Of a stretch of 54,009 nt of DNA, positions 17,989 to 27,174 are shown in pieces. The notes beneath the pieces are model-generated. The model saw only the letters and a list, made by a program, of their open reading frames with translations, did not search any database and had not been told where the DNA came from. Within the stretch, counting starts at the first letter, position 1. Every line of letters begins with the position of its first letter. The translations under genes were made by a program, and so were the position numbers. The stretch is from an uncultured Porphyromonas sp. (GTDB lineage: Bacteria > Bacteroidota > Bacteroidia > Bacteroidales > Porphyromonadaceae), in NCBI RefSeq assembly GCF_905372525.1, contig NZ_CAJPPN010000012.1, positions 1 to 54,009 on the forward strand, read 5' to 3'.

Positions 17989-18141
17989 CTAGACAATCTT
18001 ACCAGTCCCCCAGTCATCGTCTGTATCGGGGTCCTCGATATCCCCTGAATAGGAGAAGCCGACGAGGAAGTGGAGGGTCTGTGGAAGCTCGAAGGGGCAA
18101 GCCTCAGGAGCTTGGTAGGGTTCCTTATGTAGCTTATTCAT
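17989..18141 (-). CDS. 50-residue small protein downstream of fimbrillin-like gene
   Basis: This short reading frame encodes a 50-residue acidic protein beginning MNKLHKEPYQAPEACPFELP and ending in DTDDDWGTGKIV. It has no signal peptide or helix-forming hydrophobic core. Its pattern (a tyrosine-alanine-proline segment near the start, hydrophobic middle, acidic tail) resembles small proteins often encoded next to lipoprotein genes in Bacteroidota. It starts 51 nt after the 502-residue lipoprotein gene on the same strand. Function is unknown. Codon composition matches the neighbouring genes, which supports a real gene. Confidence 0.65.
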   Translation of the reverse strand: MNKLHKEPYQAPEACPFELPQTLHFLVGFSYSGDIEDPDTDDDWGTGKIV

Positions 18142-18192
18142 CTTTGTCTTTTCTTAATCGGGAAACATATGATGTCTCAGTAAGCTTGGCCC

Positions 18193-19701
18193 CTAGGGCT
18201 CAGGCTGCCAGTTGCGAGCTGGGTCACTCGTCCACTTCTTGTAGAACTCAAAGTCCTTCGTATGGTTAGCGACAGTCATAGGCAGAGCCGTGCCACGGCC
18301 GTACTGGTTATACGTGATATTGAAGATGGGGTAGTAGACCTTACCCTCCATGTTCTTATTCGTCTTCGTCATCTCGTAGCCTCTGTAGTAGAAATACCCT
18401 TCCTTGTTTTGCTTGTAGCCTCCCGTTCCCTGAGAGTAGGTATTCCCCGTATAGAAGCGGGCGGGCTTGGCAGCCGTAACGGTGACAGACCCCCGGTCAT
18501 CAGCTAGAGGGAAGTAGAGAGCCACAACGGTCTCCCCTACCTGAGGATACTTGGATGGAGTGGGCTGAGGACTCTTGGGGGCAATGCTCGCCACAGCATC
18601 ACTGCCATTGATCTGAGCCTTCAGGTAGTTGTAGTGCTCTCCGTCCCAACGATGAACTGAAGGTCCAGGGAGGAAGGTCTCTGTATTATGGTCGTAACGG
18701 AATCCGTTGCTCCCTTTCTTTTCATAGAAGGAGAACTTCCCATCAGAGCTAAACTCGTGGTATAGCTTATTTACGGGAGAGAGTCTCTCGGAGAGGTGGA
18801 TAGCGATGTTCAGATTAGGACGACGAGTCCGATACTGCTTGCCGTTAGCATCAAAGACTGGCCTTGTATGATACTGCCCATTTGAGATTCCATCAGGCTC
18901 ACGCTTATAGACATACTCAGGGAAGTGGTTGTAGACACGGATCATCATCAGATATCCCATCATGCGGAACTTGATCCTGCGATCCCCTTCGATACCGACC
19001 TCATAGTGCTTTCCCTTCTTATCTATACGCCATTCGAGCTTATTGGCCTCGCTCTTGATGAGGAGGAAGTTATTGGGGAGTGCAGCACCCTGTTGCCAGC
19101 TGTCGATACGATGGGCACCAGGATTGATGTAGGTAGCTATAGCTGGATCAGTCTCCGACACAGACTTGATGCCTATGAGGATTGAGATATAGCTATCCCT
19201 CATTCTCTTTTGGATCATCCGCCTAAATATGGCCTTCTGGTTCGCTGTGCCTTTGAAGTTTTCGTCAATAGCCTCATCGTAACTAAGGCTCTTGCCATCA
19301 TTAGAGATCTTGAGCGGAGTCCAAAAGGCAACACGCTCATTCGCAACATTATCGTAGATATAGGTGAGGGCGTACACCCGAGGTGCACCCGAGGCATCCG
19401 TAGCATCGGCGAGGGCCCTTAGATCCACAAACTTGTTATTAGCTGCTCCGGGATTGATGATTGCAGATGCTCCTTTAGCTTCCCCTGCTTCATCAGGGGC
19501 ACCAGCTACTTCCTCGAAGGGAGCAACCTCAGCCGTGAAGCTGACACGCAGACCATCCTCCGAGCCTGATCCCTTGGTGAGATCGACAGGAGCGTCCTGC
19601 TGCTTCTCTGGTTCAGGCTCTACTGAGGGGGTAACAGGGGCCTCCTTGGTGCAGGAATAGAGTATCCCTCCTAGAGCAAGCAGGATAAATAGCTTTTTCA
19701 T
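18193..19701 (-). CDS. fimbrillin-like lipoprotein
   Basis: The 502-residue protein has a clear lipobox (LGGILYSCTKE), then a Glu/Pro-rich linker and a beta-rich body. The start of the mature part (LRVSFTAEVAP at about 51-61) and the size are typical of fimbrillin/Mfa-type lipoproteins of Porphyromonas and Bacteroides, which are exported and cleaved to build type V pili. No Arg-gingipain-type cleavage site is evident, so a minor or tip component, or an unrelated surface lipoprotein, is possible. It has a canonical promoter at 19953-19984 with an approximately 245-nt leader, and a 50-residue gene follows it. Confidence 0.6.
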   Translation of the reverse strand: MKKLFILLALGGILYSCTKEAPVTPSVEPEPEKQQDAPVDLTKGSGSEDGLRVSFTAEVAPFEEVAGAPDEAGEAKGASAIINPGAANNKFVDLRALADATDASGAPRVYALTYIYDNVANERVAFWTPLKISNDGKSLSYDEAIDENFKGTANQKAIFRRMIQKRMRDSYISILIGIKSVSETDPAIATYINPGAHRIDSWQQGAALPNNFLLIKSEANKLEWRIDKKGKHYEVGIEGDRRIKFRMMGYLMMIRVYNHFPEYVYKREPDGISNGQYHTRPVFDANGKQYRTRRPNLNIAIHLSERLSPVNKLYHEFSSDGKFSFYEKKGSNGFRYDHNTETFLPGPSVHRWDGEHYNYLKAQINGSDAVASIAPKSPQPTPSKYPQVGETVVALYFPLADDRGSVTVTAAKPARFYTGNTYSQGTGGYKQNKEGYFYYRGYEMTKTNKNMEGKVYYPIFNITYNQYGRGTALPMTVANHTKDFEFYKKWTSDPARNWQPEP

Positions 19702-19945
19702 TCGTTAATCTTTAACTTGGTTTAAAATGACAGGATAGAATGTGCTGTGTAGACGATACGACTACACAGGAGAGAGAGATGACACCTACTAAACCCTTCC
19801 CTTACTAGGGAAGCAATGAGGTGTATCTGGCGGTAATAAGCCCATGGCGATCAAGCCTATAGGGCGGTAACGAGTCCACACCCTAGGGTGGGGACATATG
19901 CCCAACTACTATCCCCCCCTTTGAGGGTGTTGGGAGACAATCTTT
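19702..19945 (-). promoter_or_regulatory. long structured 5' leader of fimbrillin-like gene
   Basis: The expected transcript starts near 19946 and runs about 245 nt before the ATG at 19701. Three hairpins can be drawn: 19874-19883 with 19886-19895 (4 + 5 bp), 19796-19802 with 19807-19813 (7 bp) and 19745-19752 with 19762-19769 (8 bp). On the minus strand TTACCGCC occurs twice. This suggests control at the RNA level. Confidence 0.5.
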
Positions 19946-19952
19946 TTACGCT

Positions 19953-19984
19953 CAAATTTAAAGAAAAATAGAGAAGAAAACAAA
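19953..19984 (-). promoter_or_regulatory. promoter TTTG-N20-TAAATTTG
   Basis: On the minus strand TTTG (19984-19981) and TAAATTTG (19960-19953) are exactly 20 nt apart. This is a canonical Bacteroidota promoter in an A/T-rich patch and directs the long leader of the lipoprotein gene at 19701. Confidence 0.85.
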
Positions 19985-20144
19985 TCTCTACAAAGAATGC
20001 CCGTATACAGAGGATACTTGATAAAAACACCAATCTTATTTTACCTTTTCTCCTCTAGGGTTTCCCTCACTTAGCTCCCCGATCCTCCTAATGCCACCCA
20101 CGCTCTCCGCAGGTTCGCACTCCCATGCGACCGATACAAACGAC

Positions 20145-20180
20145 CACGCCCCCGACAGCAGCTTGGCTGTCGGGGGCGTG
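20145..20180 (-). terminator. terminator hairpin of the efflux/lpxA-like operon
   Basis: A perfect 15-bp stem (20145-20159 with 20166-20180) with a 6-nt loop lies 20 nt past the stop of the LpxA-like gene. Confidence 0.85.
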
Positions 20181-20199
20181 ATATTATTCTCTCGGGAGA

Positions 20200-20970
20200 T
20201 TACTTGGAGATGATGCCGTGGGAGGCTCTGAGGAAGGCTATCACCTGGCGTATCTCAGGGCCATCAGGTACCTGCTCCTCGATCTGAAGGATCGCATCAT
20301 AGAGGCTGACCTTGCCATTGAAGACCAGGCGGTAGGCCATCGCTAGGTGACGCTGCGTGCGTTCGTCTATCCCCCCGACCTTGGCGAGCATCCCCGCATG
20401 GATCCCCGCATAGGTCGCGGGGTTGTCCTTGACCGTGATGTAGGGAGGGATATCCTCGCCGAAGCGACAGCCCGTGAGGATGAAGGCCAGATCCCCGATG
20501 TGACATTGGGGCTTGGCCGTGACGTTGCTACTGAAGATCGTCTTAGAGCCGATCGTGCAGTCACAGGCGATCTTCACGGCATAGCCGAAGACGTTGTGGT
20601 CACCGATCACACAGTTGTGTGAGATGTGCGTCCCCTCCATCAGGATGTTATGATCTCCGATCTGAGTAGAGACCGTAGGGAGCGAGGAACGGCTGATGAC
20701 GACATTCTCTCGGATGACGTTGTGATCTCCGATGACAAGACTAGAGGTGCCCCCCTGCCAAGAGAAGTCCTGAGGGGAAGCTCCGAGGACAGCATTCTGG
20801 TAGATCGTATTCCCCTGCCCGAGGCGTGTGCCGCTCATCAGGCTGACGTGGGGATAGATCACACAGTCGTCGCCGATGACGACATCATCCTCTATGTAGG
20901 CAAAGGGGTAGACCCTCACACGCGCTCCGATCTGGGCACCGGGAGCTATATAGGCTTGTGGACTGATCAT
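20200..20970 (-). CDS. lpxA: LpxA-like UDP-GlcNAc O-acyltransferase family protein
   Basis: From the ATG at 20970 the protein has 256 residues, the family length, and its start MISPQAYIAPGAQIG aligns with LpxA. It shows left-handed beta-helix hexapeptide repeats (IGDHNV, IGDDCV, IGSKTI) and a C-terminal helical domain. The catalytic-His segment is present (THISHNC, His118). Compared with my memory of E. coli LpxA, the positions of His99, His144 and His160 carry Ser, Asp/Cys and Lys, and the conserved HRGT is replaced by SRSS. It may be a paralogue with a different acyl or sugar substrate rather than the lipid A housekeeping enzyme. It starts 24 nt after the efflux outer-membrane gene, in the same transcript. 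Confidence 0.7.
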   Translation of the reverse strand: MISPQAYIAPGAQIGARVRVYPFAYIEDDVVIGDDCVIYPHVSLMSGTRLGQGNTIYQNAVLGASPQDFSWQGGTSSLVIGDHNVIRENVVISRSSLPTVSTQIGDHNILMEGTHISHNCVIGDHNVFGYAVKIACDCTIGSKTIFSSNVTAKPQCHIGDLAFILTGCRFGEDIPPYITVKDNPATYAGIHAGMLAKVGGIDERTQRHLAMAYRLVFNGKVSLYDAILQIEEQVPDGPEIRQVIAFLRASHGIISK

Positions 20971-20994
20971 AGTGTATCCGCTTGACAAGGGAGA

Positions 20995-22371
20995 TTAGTT
21001 GGTGCCTCCACCGAGGGCATTATAGAGATTGACGACCGCCTGCATCCTGCTGAAGCTATCCTGCACGAGCGAGAGCTGCGCCTGCAGGAGAGACTGCTGG
21101 GCAGTGATGACCTCGAGGTAGGAAGAGGCCTTCCCCGTCTTGAAGAGCATCTCGACGATCTCGACATTCTTCTCTAGGCTCTCCACCTGTAGGGTCTCTG
21201 CCTTGACCTTGGCCTCGGAGGCCTGGTAGAGTGCGAGAGCGTTGCTCACCTCTGCCCCTGCATTATAGAGGCTCTGCTGGAAGGCTAGCCGAGCCTTCTC
21301 CTCTTCGGCTTGGGCGACCCGAAGACCTGCGACGAGCTTGCCATGAGCAAAGAGGGGCTGCGCTAGCGAGCCTAGGGCAGAGGCGATGAACTTCATAGGG
21401 TTCGATACAGCCTCCCCTAGTGCTCCCGTCCAGCCAGCACTACCACTGATATTGAGCGAAGGATAGAAGGCAGCCCGGGCACTATTCGTCTGATAGTAGC
21501 AGCTGGCTAGAGCAAGCTCGGCGACACGCACATCGGGACGAGCCGATAGGAGCTGCACAGGCACCCCGAGAGCAAAGGAGCTAGGGAGCTGCTGAGCCTG
21601 GAGCGAGGAGCGGGGATAGGAGCGGGGAGACTCCCCGAGGAGCAGTGCTAGGGCATTCTCCGTCGTGGTGATTTGTCGCTTGATCTCGGGGATAGAAGCC
21701 TCGACAGCATGTAGGTTGGCCTGAGCAGACTGTACGGAGGACTCCATAGCTCGGCCGACCTCCTTCTGAGCCTTCATCACCTCTAGGGTGTGAGTAGCTA
21801 GCTCCGCAGCACTACGGCTGAGCTGGAGCTGTCGGTCGAGCATCAGGAGGGTATAGTAGCTATTGGCGACATTTGTGATGACCCGACTCCGTACGAGCTG
21901 CTGGTAGGCCTGTGCCCTGAGGAGCTGCACCTGTGTGGAGCGAGAGGCATTGAGGAGCGAGCCGAATAGGTCTATCTGCCAGCTAGCCTGCACCGGCAGG
22001 GTATAGCTGTAGGAGGCAGGAAGCCCCTCAGTCTTATTCGCGGAGATCGAAGGAGCCAGACTCAGCGAGGGAAGGAAGGAGAGGCGTGCAGACCGTAGCT
22101 GTGCCTCGGCCTGCTGCGTGGAGAGGTGAGCAGTGAGGAGGTCGACATTCTGCTGGAGCGCCTTCTCGATGAGCGCCTGCAGGTGTACATCGGTGAAGAG
22201 GCTACGCCAAGGCGTCTGACCGAAGGAGGTGGTATCTCGGCTCAGTGTATCGATCTGGTCACCACGATAGACTGAGGTCTGTATCGTGGGGCGCTGATAC
22301 TTCCGATAGAGTCCACAGCCCGAGAGGGTGAGGACTAGGGCTAGGAGGGGCAGGCTATGCTTGAGCTTCAT
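20995..22371 (-). CDS. TolC/OprM-type outer-membrane efflux lipoprotein
   Basis: The true start is the ATG at 22371 (MKLKHSLPLL), giving 458 residues with a lipobox (LTLSGCGLY); the frame extends upstream but with no signal. Two OEP repeats of long helices and short beta strands follow (LLTAHLSTQQAEAQLRSARL; VESLEKNVEIVEMLFKTGKA). It belongs to the NodT/OprM class and forms the outer-membrane tunnel of the RND pump encoded just upstream. Its start overlaps the end of the pump gene by 17 bp, so translation is coupled. Confidence 0.92.
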   Translation of the reverse strand: MKLKHSLPLLALVLTLSGCGLYRKYQRPTIQTSVYRGDQIDTLSRDTTSFGQTPWRSLFTDVHLQALIEKALQQNVDLLTAHLSTQQAEAQLRSARLSFLPSLSLAPSISANKTEGLPASYSYTLPVQASWQIDLFGSLLNASRSTQVQLLRAQAYQQLVRSRVITNVANSYYTLLMLDRQLQLSRSAAELATHTLEVMKAQKEVGRAMESSVQSAQANLHAVEASIPEIKRQITTTENALALLLGESPRSYPRSSLQAQQLPSSFALGVPVQLLSARPDVRVAELALASCYYQTNSARAAFYPSLNISGSAGWTGALGEAVSNPMKFIASALGSLAQPLFAHGKLVAGLRVAQAEEEKARLAFQQSLYNAGAEVSNALALYQASEAKVKAETLQVESLEKNVEIVEMLFKTGKASSYLEVITAQQSLLQAQLSLVQDSFSRMQAVVNLYNALGGGTN

Positions 22372-25300
22372 CTTGTGGAGCAGTCTTGGTGGTGTTGGAG
22401 AACTGGAGGACCTCGCCCGAGGGCTTCGAGGTGATGATGTCGTCAAAGCGCAGGGGCTTGAAGCGCTCCTGCAGTGTCTGGAAGACAACGAAGAGAGTAG
22501 GGACGATGAAGATCTGTAGGATCATCCCGATGAGCATCCCACCGACAGTACTTGCGCCGAGCGTGGAGTTCCCATTAGCCCCGACACCACTAGCGAACAT
22601 CAGAGGTAGGAGACCGACAATCATCGCTAGCGAAGTCATCAGGATCGGGCGCAGACGAGCTACCGCCCCGAGGATAGCACTCCACGTGAGTGCCATACCC
22701 GTACGTCGGCGGTCGAGGGCAAACTCCACGATCAGGATCGCATTCTTAGCCAGCAGTCCGATGAGCATAATCAGAGCGATCTGCATGTAGATATTGTTCG
22801 TATGCCCAAAGATATTGCCGAAGAGGAAGGCACCAGCCAAGCCGAAGGGGATAGAGAGGATGACCGATAGGGGTAGGAGGTAGCTCTCGTACTGGGCACT
22901 GAGGATCAGGTAGACGAAGAGTAGACAGAGCCCAAAGATCAGCGCCGTCGTATTGGAGGACTGCTGCTCGGAGCGCGTCAGACCAGCATAGTCGTACCCG
23001 TAGCCAGCGGAGAGCGTGGTACCTGCGACCTCGGAGACAGCCTTTAGGACATCCCCGGTGGCATAGCCCTCGGCGGGCGAAGCCATCACGTCGATGGAGG
23101 TGTAGAGGTTGAAGCGATTCACACTCGCTGGGCCGTAGACCTTCTCGGTGGTGATGAAGGAGGTGATCGGAGCCATTGCCCCCGAGCTCGTACGTACATA
23201 GATATTGTTCAGAGCATTGATATCTAGTCGCTGCTCAGGCGGGGACTGTAGGAGGACTCGATAGAGCTTGCCATAGCTATTGAAGTTCGAGACGTACATT
23301 CCCCCGAAGTATCCCTGCAGGGTCGAGAGTACGGCCTGTGGAGTAGTACCAGAGCGCATCGTAGCCGAGACATCGACATCTATGACGTACTGTGGGAAGC
23401 TGGGATTGTACTGTGTCATCGCATAGGCTACCTCTGGACGTGCATTGAGGGCAGCGAGGAACTTCTGCGTCTCAGCAAAGAACTTGTCTAGTGATCCCCC
23501 AGACTTATCTAGCATCGTGAGTGACACCCCCGAGGCCATCCCATAGCCAGGCACCATCGGCGGGGTCATAGCCAGTACCGAGGCATCCTTGATCGTAGCC
23601 CCATAGGCAAAGAGCTTACCAGCTAATTGAGTTGTGCTATTGGAGCGCTCACTGAAGGGCTTCATACGGACGAACATCGAACCATAGTTAGATCCTGCTC
23701 CCCCCATGAGGCTAAAGCCCGAGATACTCATCACCTGCTCGACTCCATCCTGAGCCTTCGCCACATCGGCGACCTCCTTGAGGAGCATCTCAGTATTCTC
23801 TCGACTTGTACCTGGAGGCGTAGCGACAGTCACCATGACCGTACCTGTATCTTCACTCGGCACGAGTTCACTACTCGTCACCTTTATTAGGAGTACCATG
23901 ACGATGATGCTCACGAGGACAATCAGCCCCGAGGTAACCTTGTGGCGGACGAAGAACTCTACCCCACTGCGATAGGGACGTAGGATGCGATTCTCATACA
24001 CTGCATTGAAGGCTACATGGAAGCGGTCAATGAAGCTGAGTTTCTTCCCCTCGTGATCCTTGTTATGTGGCTTCAAGAAGAGGGCACAGAGCGTAGGGCT
24101 AAGAGTCAGGGCATTGACTGCCGAGATGACGATCGAGACCGCCATAGTAACCCCGAATTCACGATAGAACGTACCACTAATCCCCGAGATGAATGATACC
24201 GGCACGAAGACCGCAGCCATAACGAGGGTGATCGAGATAATAGCCCCCGATATCTCATGCATTGCATCAATACTCGCCGTACGAGCCGAGTCATACCCTT
24301 CATCAAGCTTAGCATGCACGGCCTCGACGACGACGATGGCATCATCGACAACGATAGCGATAGCTAGGACAAGGGCTGAGAGTGTGAGGAGGTTCAGTGA
24401 GAAGCCAAAGATCTGCAGAAAGAAGAATGTCCCTACAAGGGACACAGGCACAGCTATCGCTGGGATCAGTGTGCTACGGAAGTCCTGAAGGAAGATATAG
24501 ACGACGATGAAGACAAGGAGGAAAGCCTCGAGGAGCGTCTGGATAACATGCCAGATGGAGGCATAGAGGAAGTCCGTGACGTCAAGCACATACGTCATCT
24601 CCATGCCGGGAGGGAAGTCCTTCTCGAGCTCCTTGATCTCAGCCTTGATAGCTGTAACGATGTCATTGGCATTGGAGCCTGCTATCTGCGAGACCATCCC
24701 AGTGACAGCTGGGCTACCATTAGAGAGTGAGTTGCTACTGTAGCTGAGGGATCCGAGTTCTATCTTTGCCACGTCCTTGAGGCGAATGATATTGCCCGAG
24801 GCTTCAGACTTGAGGATGATATTCTCGTACTCAGTGATGCTCTTTAGGCGCCCCTTGTAGCGAAGCGAGTACTCATAGGTGCGGTTACCGGACTCACCTA
24901 GGCTACCCGGTGCAGCCTCGAAGTTCTGCGCGGAGAGGATAGCTGACACATCACTCGGGACGAGAGAGAAGGCACGCATCTTGTCTGGGTCAAGCCAGAG
25001 ACGCATAGCATAGGTATCCTGACTGAAGGTATTGGCAGAGCCTACACCTGGGACACGCTTCAGCGCCGGCAGGATATTGATGTCGGCGTAGTTCGCTAGG
25101 AACTGTGCATCGTAGCGTCCATCCTTGCTCGTCAGAGAGTAGACCATAAGCATGCTGGACTGGCGCTTCTGTGTCGTCACCCCGACACGTACGACGTCAG
25201 CGGGTAGGAGGGACTGCGCCTGCTGTACGCGGTTCTGTACATTGACGGCAGCCATATCGGGGTCAGTACCTTCCTTGAAGTAGACTGTGATGGATGCTCC

Positions 25301-25561
25301 CCCAGAGTTGGTCGCTGTCGAGGTCATGTAGGTCATACCTTCGACCCCATTGATCTGCTCCTCGAGAGGAATAATGACGGAGTTGAGCACCGTCTGGGCA
25401 TCCGCACCTGCATAGGCCGTGGAGACCTGTACGGTAGGTGGAGCGAGATTGGGGTACTGCTCGATAGGCAGCTGTATGAGGCCGATGATCCCGAGTACGA
25501 CGATGAAGATGGAGATCACCGTCGAGAGCACGGGTCGGTGAATAAATCTATCGAAATTCAT
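22355..25561 (-). CDS. AcrB-type RND multidrug efflux pump
   Basis: The 1068-residue inner-membrane protein belongs to the HAE-1 RND family: an N-terminal helix (MNFDRFIHRPVLSTVISIFI), two large periplasmic loops and twelve membrane helices. The proton-relay residues are present: paired Asp in IAIVVDDAIVVVEAVH and Lys in IGLLAKNAILIVEFA. The sequence IPTMV-like porter elements cannot predict the substrate. It lies 30 nt after the adaptor gene and overlaps the outer-membrane factor gene. Length is standard (about 1050). Confidence 0.95.
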   Translation of the reverse strand: MNFDRFIHRPVLSTVISIFIVVLGIIGLIQLPIEQYPNLAPPTVQVSTAYAGADAQTVLNSVIIPLEEQINGVEGMTYMTSTATNSGGASITVYFKEGTDPDMAAVNVQNRVQQAQSLLPADVVRVGVTTQKRQSSMLMVYSLTSKDGRYDAQFLANYADINILPALKRVPGVGSANTFSQDTYAMRLWLDPDKMRAFSLVPSDVSAILSAQNFEAAPGSLGESGNRTYEYSLRYKGRLKSITEYENIILKSEASGNIIRLKDVAKIELGSLSYSSNSLSNGSPAVTGMVSQIAGSNANDIVTAIKAEIKELEKDFPPGMEMTYVLDVTDFLYASIWHVIQTLLEAFLLVFIVVYIFLQDFRSTLIPAIAVPVSLVGTFFFLQIFGFSLNLLTLSALVLAIAIVVDDAIVVVEAVHAKLDEGYDSARTASIDAMHEISGAIISITLVMAAVFVPVSFISGISGTFYREFGVTMAVSIVISAVNALTLSPTLCALFLKPHNKDHEGKKLSFIDRFHVAFNAVYENRILRPYRSGVEFFVRHKVTSGLIVLVSIIVMVLLIKVTSSELVPSEDTGTVMVTVATPPGTSRENTEMLLKEVADVAKAQDGVEQVMSISGFSLMGGAGSNYGSMFVRMKPFSERSNSTTQLAGKLFAYGATIKDASVLAMTPPMVPGYGMASGVSLTMLDKSGGSLDKFFAETQKFLAALNARPEVAYAMTQYNPSFPQYVIDVDVSATMRSGTTPQAVLSTLQGYFGGMYVSNFNSYGKLYRVLLQSPPEQRLDINALNNIYVRTSSGAMAPITSFITTEKVYGPASVNRFNLYTSIDVMASPAEGYATGDVLKAVSEVAGTTLSAGYGYDYAGLTRSEQQSSNTTALIFGLCLLFVYLILSAQYESYLLPLSVILSIPFGLAGAFLFGNIFGHTNNIYMQIALIMLIGLLAKNAILIVEFALDRRRTGMALTWSAILGAVARLRPILMTSLAMIVGLLPLMFASGVGANGNSTLGASTVGGMLIGMILQIFIVPTLFVVFQTLQERFKPLRFDDIITSKPSGEVLQFSNTTKTAPQDEAQA

Positions 25562-25591
25562 AGCTCTGTATGCTTCCTATTAGGGCGATGA

Positions 25592-26803
25592 TTAGTGCTT
25601 CCCAGCGGAGGCACCTATACCCATCATCTGCTGCTTGATCGCTTCTTGCTGCTTGGCATAGGCCTCTTCGGTGAGGGGCTTGATGATATCGCCCTCCTTG
25701 ACCCCCGTGGTACCTGCGACGAGGATACGATCACCGGCCTTCAGCCCACTCGTGACCGTGTAGTTCTGTCCATCATCGACGGGGCTTACAGTGATCTCGG
25801 TGAAGGTTAGCTTGCCATCCTTATCGACGGTGTAGACGAACTTCTTATGTAGCATCTCTACAACCGACGTCTGCGGTACGAGGATAGCCCCTTGGGTCTG
25901 TGTGGGCACAAGGATCGTCCCTGTCCCACCACTGCGAAGCACTCCATGGGGATTGGGGAAGTCTACACGTAGGCTGATGGAGCCCGTAGTACGATCGACC
26001 ACACCGCTAATCCCCTTGACGACTCCCGTCTCTGGGTAGATCGAGCCATCGGCCAGTCGTAGGCGTAGCGGTGGGAAGTGCTTGGCTAGTTCGGCTTCGC
26101 TCGTCCCGCCCTTGCTCAGGGAGAGGAGCTGGCGCTCGGAGATGGAGAAGTAGACATAGACGAGACTCCCCCCAGAGACCTGAGCGAGTGCGGGCGTACT
26201 CTGTGGTCCGACGAGGTTCCCCGAGGTATAGTTCACAGCTCCGACGACACCAGCCACGGGGCTAGTGACGGTACAGAAGGAGAGGTTCTCCCGTGCTGAG
26301 ACGAGGTTGGCCTTGGCCATCTCTAGGTTGGCCTCAGCGCTCTTGAGGGCATTGGCGACCTCATCGAAGCCACTCTGACTAATGATGTTCTTTGCTAGTA
26401 GGTCTTGGCTATTCTTATAGTTCAGTCGTGCAGTAGCTAGACTAGCCTCTGCCGCAGAAAGGCTAGCTGAGGCCTGAGTAACAGCTGCACGAAAGGTGAC
26501 GTCATCGAGCTGGAAGAGGGGCTGTCCAGCACGCACTCTCTCCCCCTCGTTGATGAAGACCTTGGTAATAAAGCCGGAGACCTTGGGGCGTATCTCAGCG
26601 TCCTCCTCCCCACGGATCACAGCTGGATAGCTATTATCTAGAGTGAAGTCAGCTACAGTGAGTGTACGCACGGGGAGTTCTAGGGTCCCCTCCTGGTGCT
26701 GCTTATCGCCCTGCCCCTTGGAGCAAGAGGGTGTAAAAATACCGAGACCTAGGGCTACAAGCCACAGACTAAGTGAGGTGGTGAATGGATGTCGTCGCAT
26801 CAT
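25592..26803 (-). CDS. AcrA-type periplasmic adaptor lipoprotein
   Basis: Started at the ATG at 26803 (MMRRHPF; the next codon is also ATG), the product has about 403 residues with a lipobox (FTPSCSKG). It shows the membrane-fusion-protein layout: a lipoyl half-motif (AEIRPKVSGFITKVFINEGERV), a helical hairpin of about 60 residues, the second half (SPVAGVVGAVNYTSGNLV), a beta-barrel and a membrane-proximal domain. It links the RND pump to the outer-membrane factor. It is the first gene of the four-gene operon; no local regulator gene is visible. Confidence 0.92.
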   Translation of the reverse strand: MMRRHPFTTSLSLWLVALGLGIFTPSCSKGQGDKQHQEGTLELPVRTLTVADFTLDNSYPAVIRGEEDAEIRPKVSGFITKVFINEGERVRAGQPLFQLDDVTFRAAVTQASASLSAAEASLATARLNYKNSQDLLAKNIISQSGFDEVANALKSAEANLEMAKANLVSARENLSFCTVTSPVAGVVGAVNYTSGNLVGPQSTPALAQVSGGSLVYVYFSISERQLLSLSKGGTSEAELAKHFPPLRLRLADGSIYPETGVVKGISGVVDRTTGSISLRVDFPNPHGVLRSGGTGTILVPTQTQGAILVPQTSVVEMLHKKFVYTVDKDGKLTFTEITVSPVDDGQNYTVTSGLKAGDRILVAGTTGVKEGDIIKPLTEEAYAKQQEAIKQQMMGIGASAGKH

Positions 26804-27135
26804 AATGTATTGTGTCGAATAATCGTATTTAGTAATCACTACTTGCACGAACCGGTATGCGTACTCCCCGCATATCTTTCGTTCCTTTTCTCGGCCGACG
26901 AGAAGCTGGATATGGGATAAAAGATGCGAGTAACCAGCCGAACAAAGGCACAACTTATCCCCTTTATGGTAGTCGTAGTACTATCTCTAGCGTCTCGGCA
27001 ACATCGGAGAGGATACAGCTGTCCGATACCCCATTAGAGGAGCAAATCAGGACGTAGTTTAATGTATCATAAGCGCACTCCCTCCGAGGGCATATCCTGA
27101 GTGGAATAAAAGGGGGGACTTCAGTAATAAACAAA
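26804..27135. other. intergenic upstream of efflux operon
   Basis: No gene is supported; short open frames on both strands have no recognisable features. No exact TAnnTTTG box was found for the efflux operon on the minus strand, so its promoter is unassigned. No TetR-type or other regulator gene lies here. Confidence 0.5.
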
Positions 27136-27166
27136 GTGAGGCTCCACACTAGGTGCGAAGCCTCAC
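27136..27166 (-). terminator. hairpin after tRNA-Pro
   Basis: An 8-bp perfect stem (27136-27143 with 27159-27166), extendable past one mismatch, lies 8 nt downstream of the tRNA on the minus strand and is followed there by TTTGTTTATT, a U-rich tract. Confidence 0.8.
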
Positions 27167-27174
27167 ATATCGAG

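Noticed and set aside
17787..18269. 160-codon plus-strand open frame
   Set aside because: It overlaps the small minus-strand gene, the hairpins and the end of the lipoprotein gene in antisense, and has no recognisable feature.
26857..27149. Short open frames upstream of the efflux operon as a regulator gene
   Set aside because: Neither strand shows a helix-turn-helix or conserved segment, and both frames are short for a regulator.
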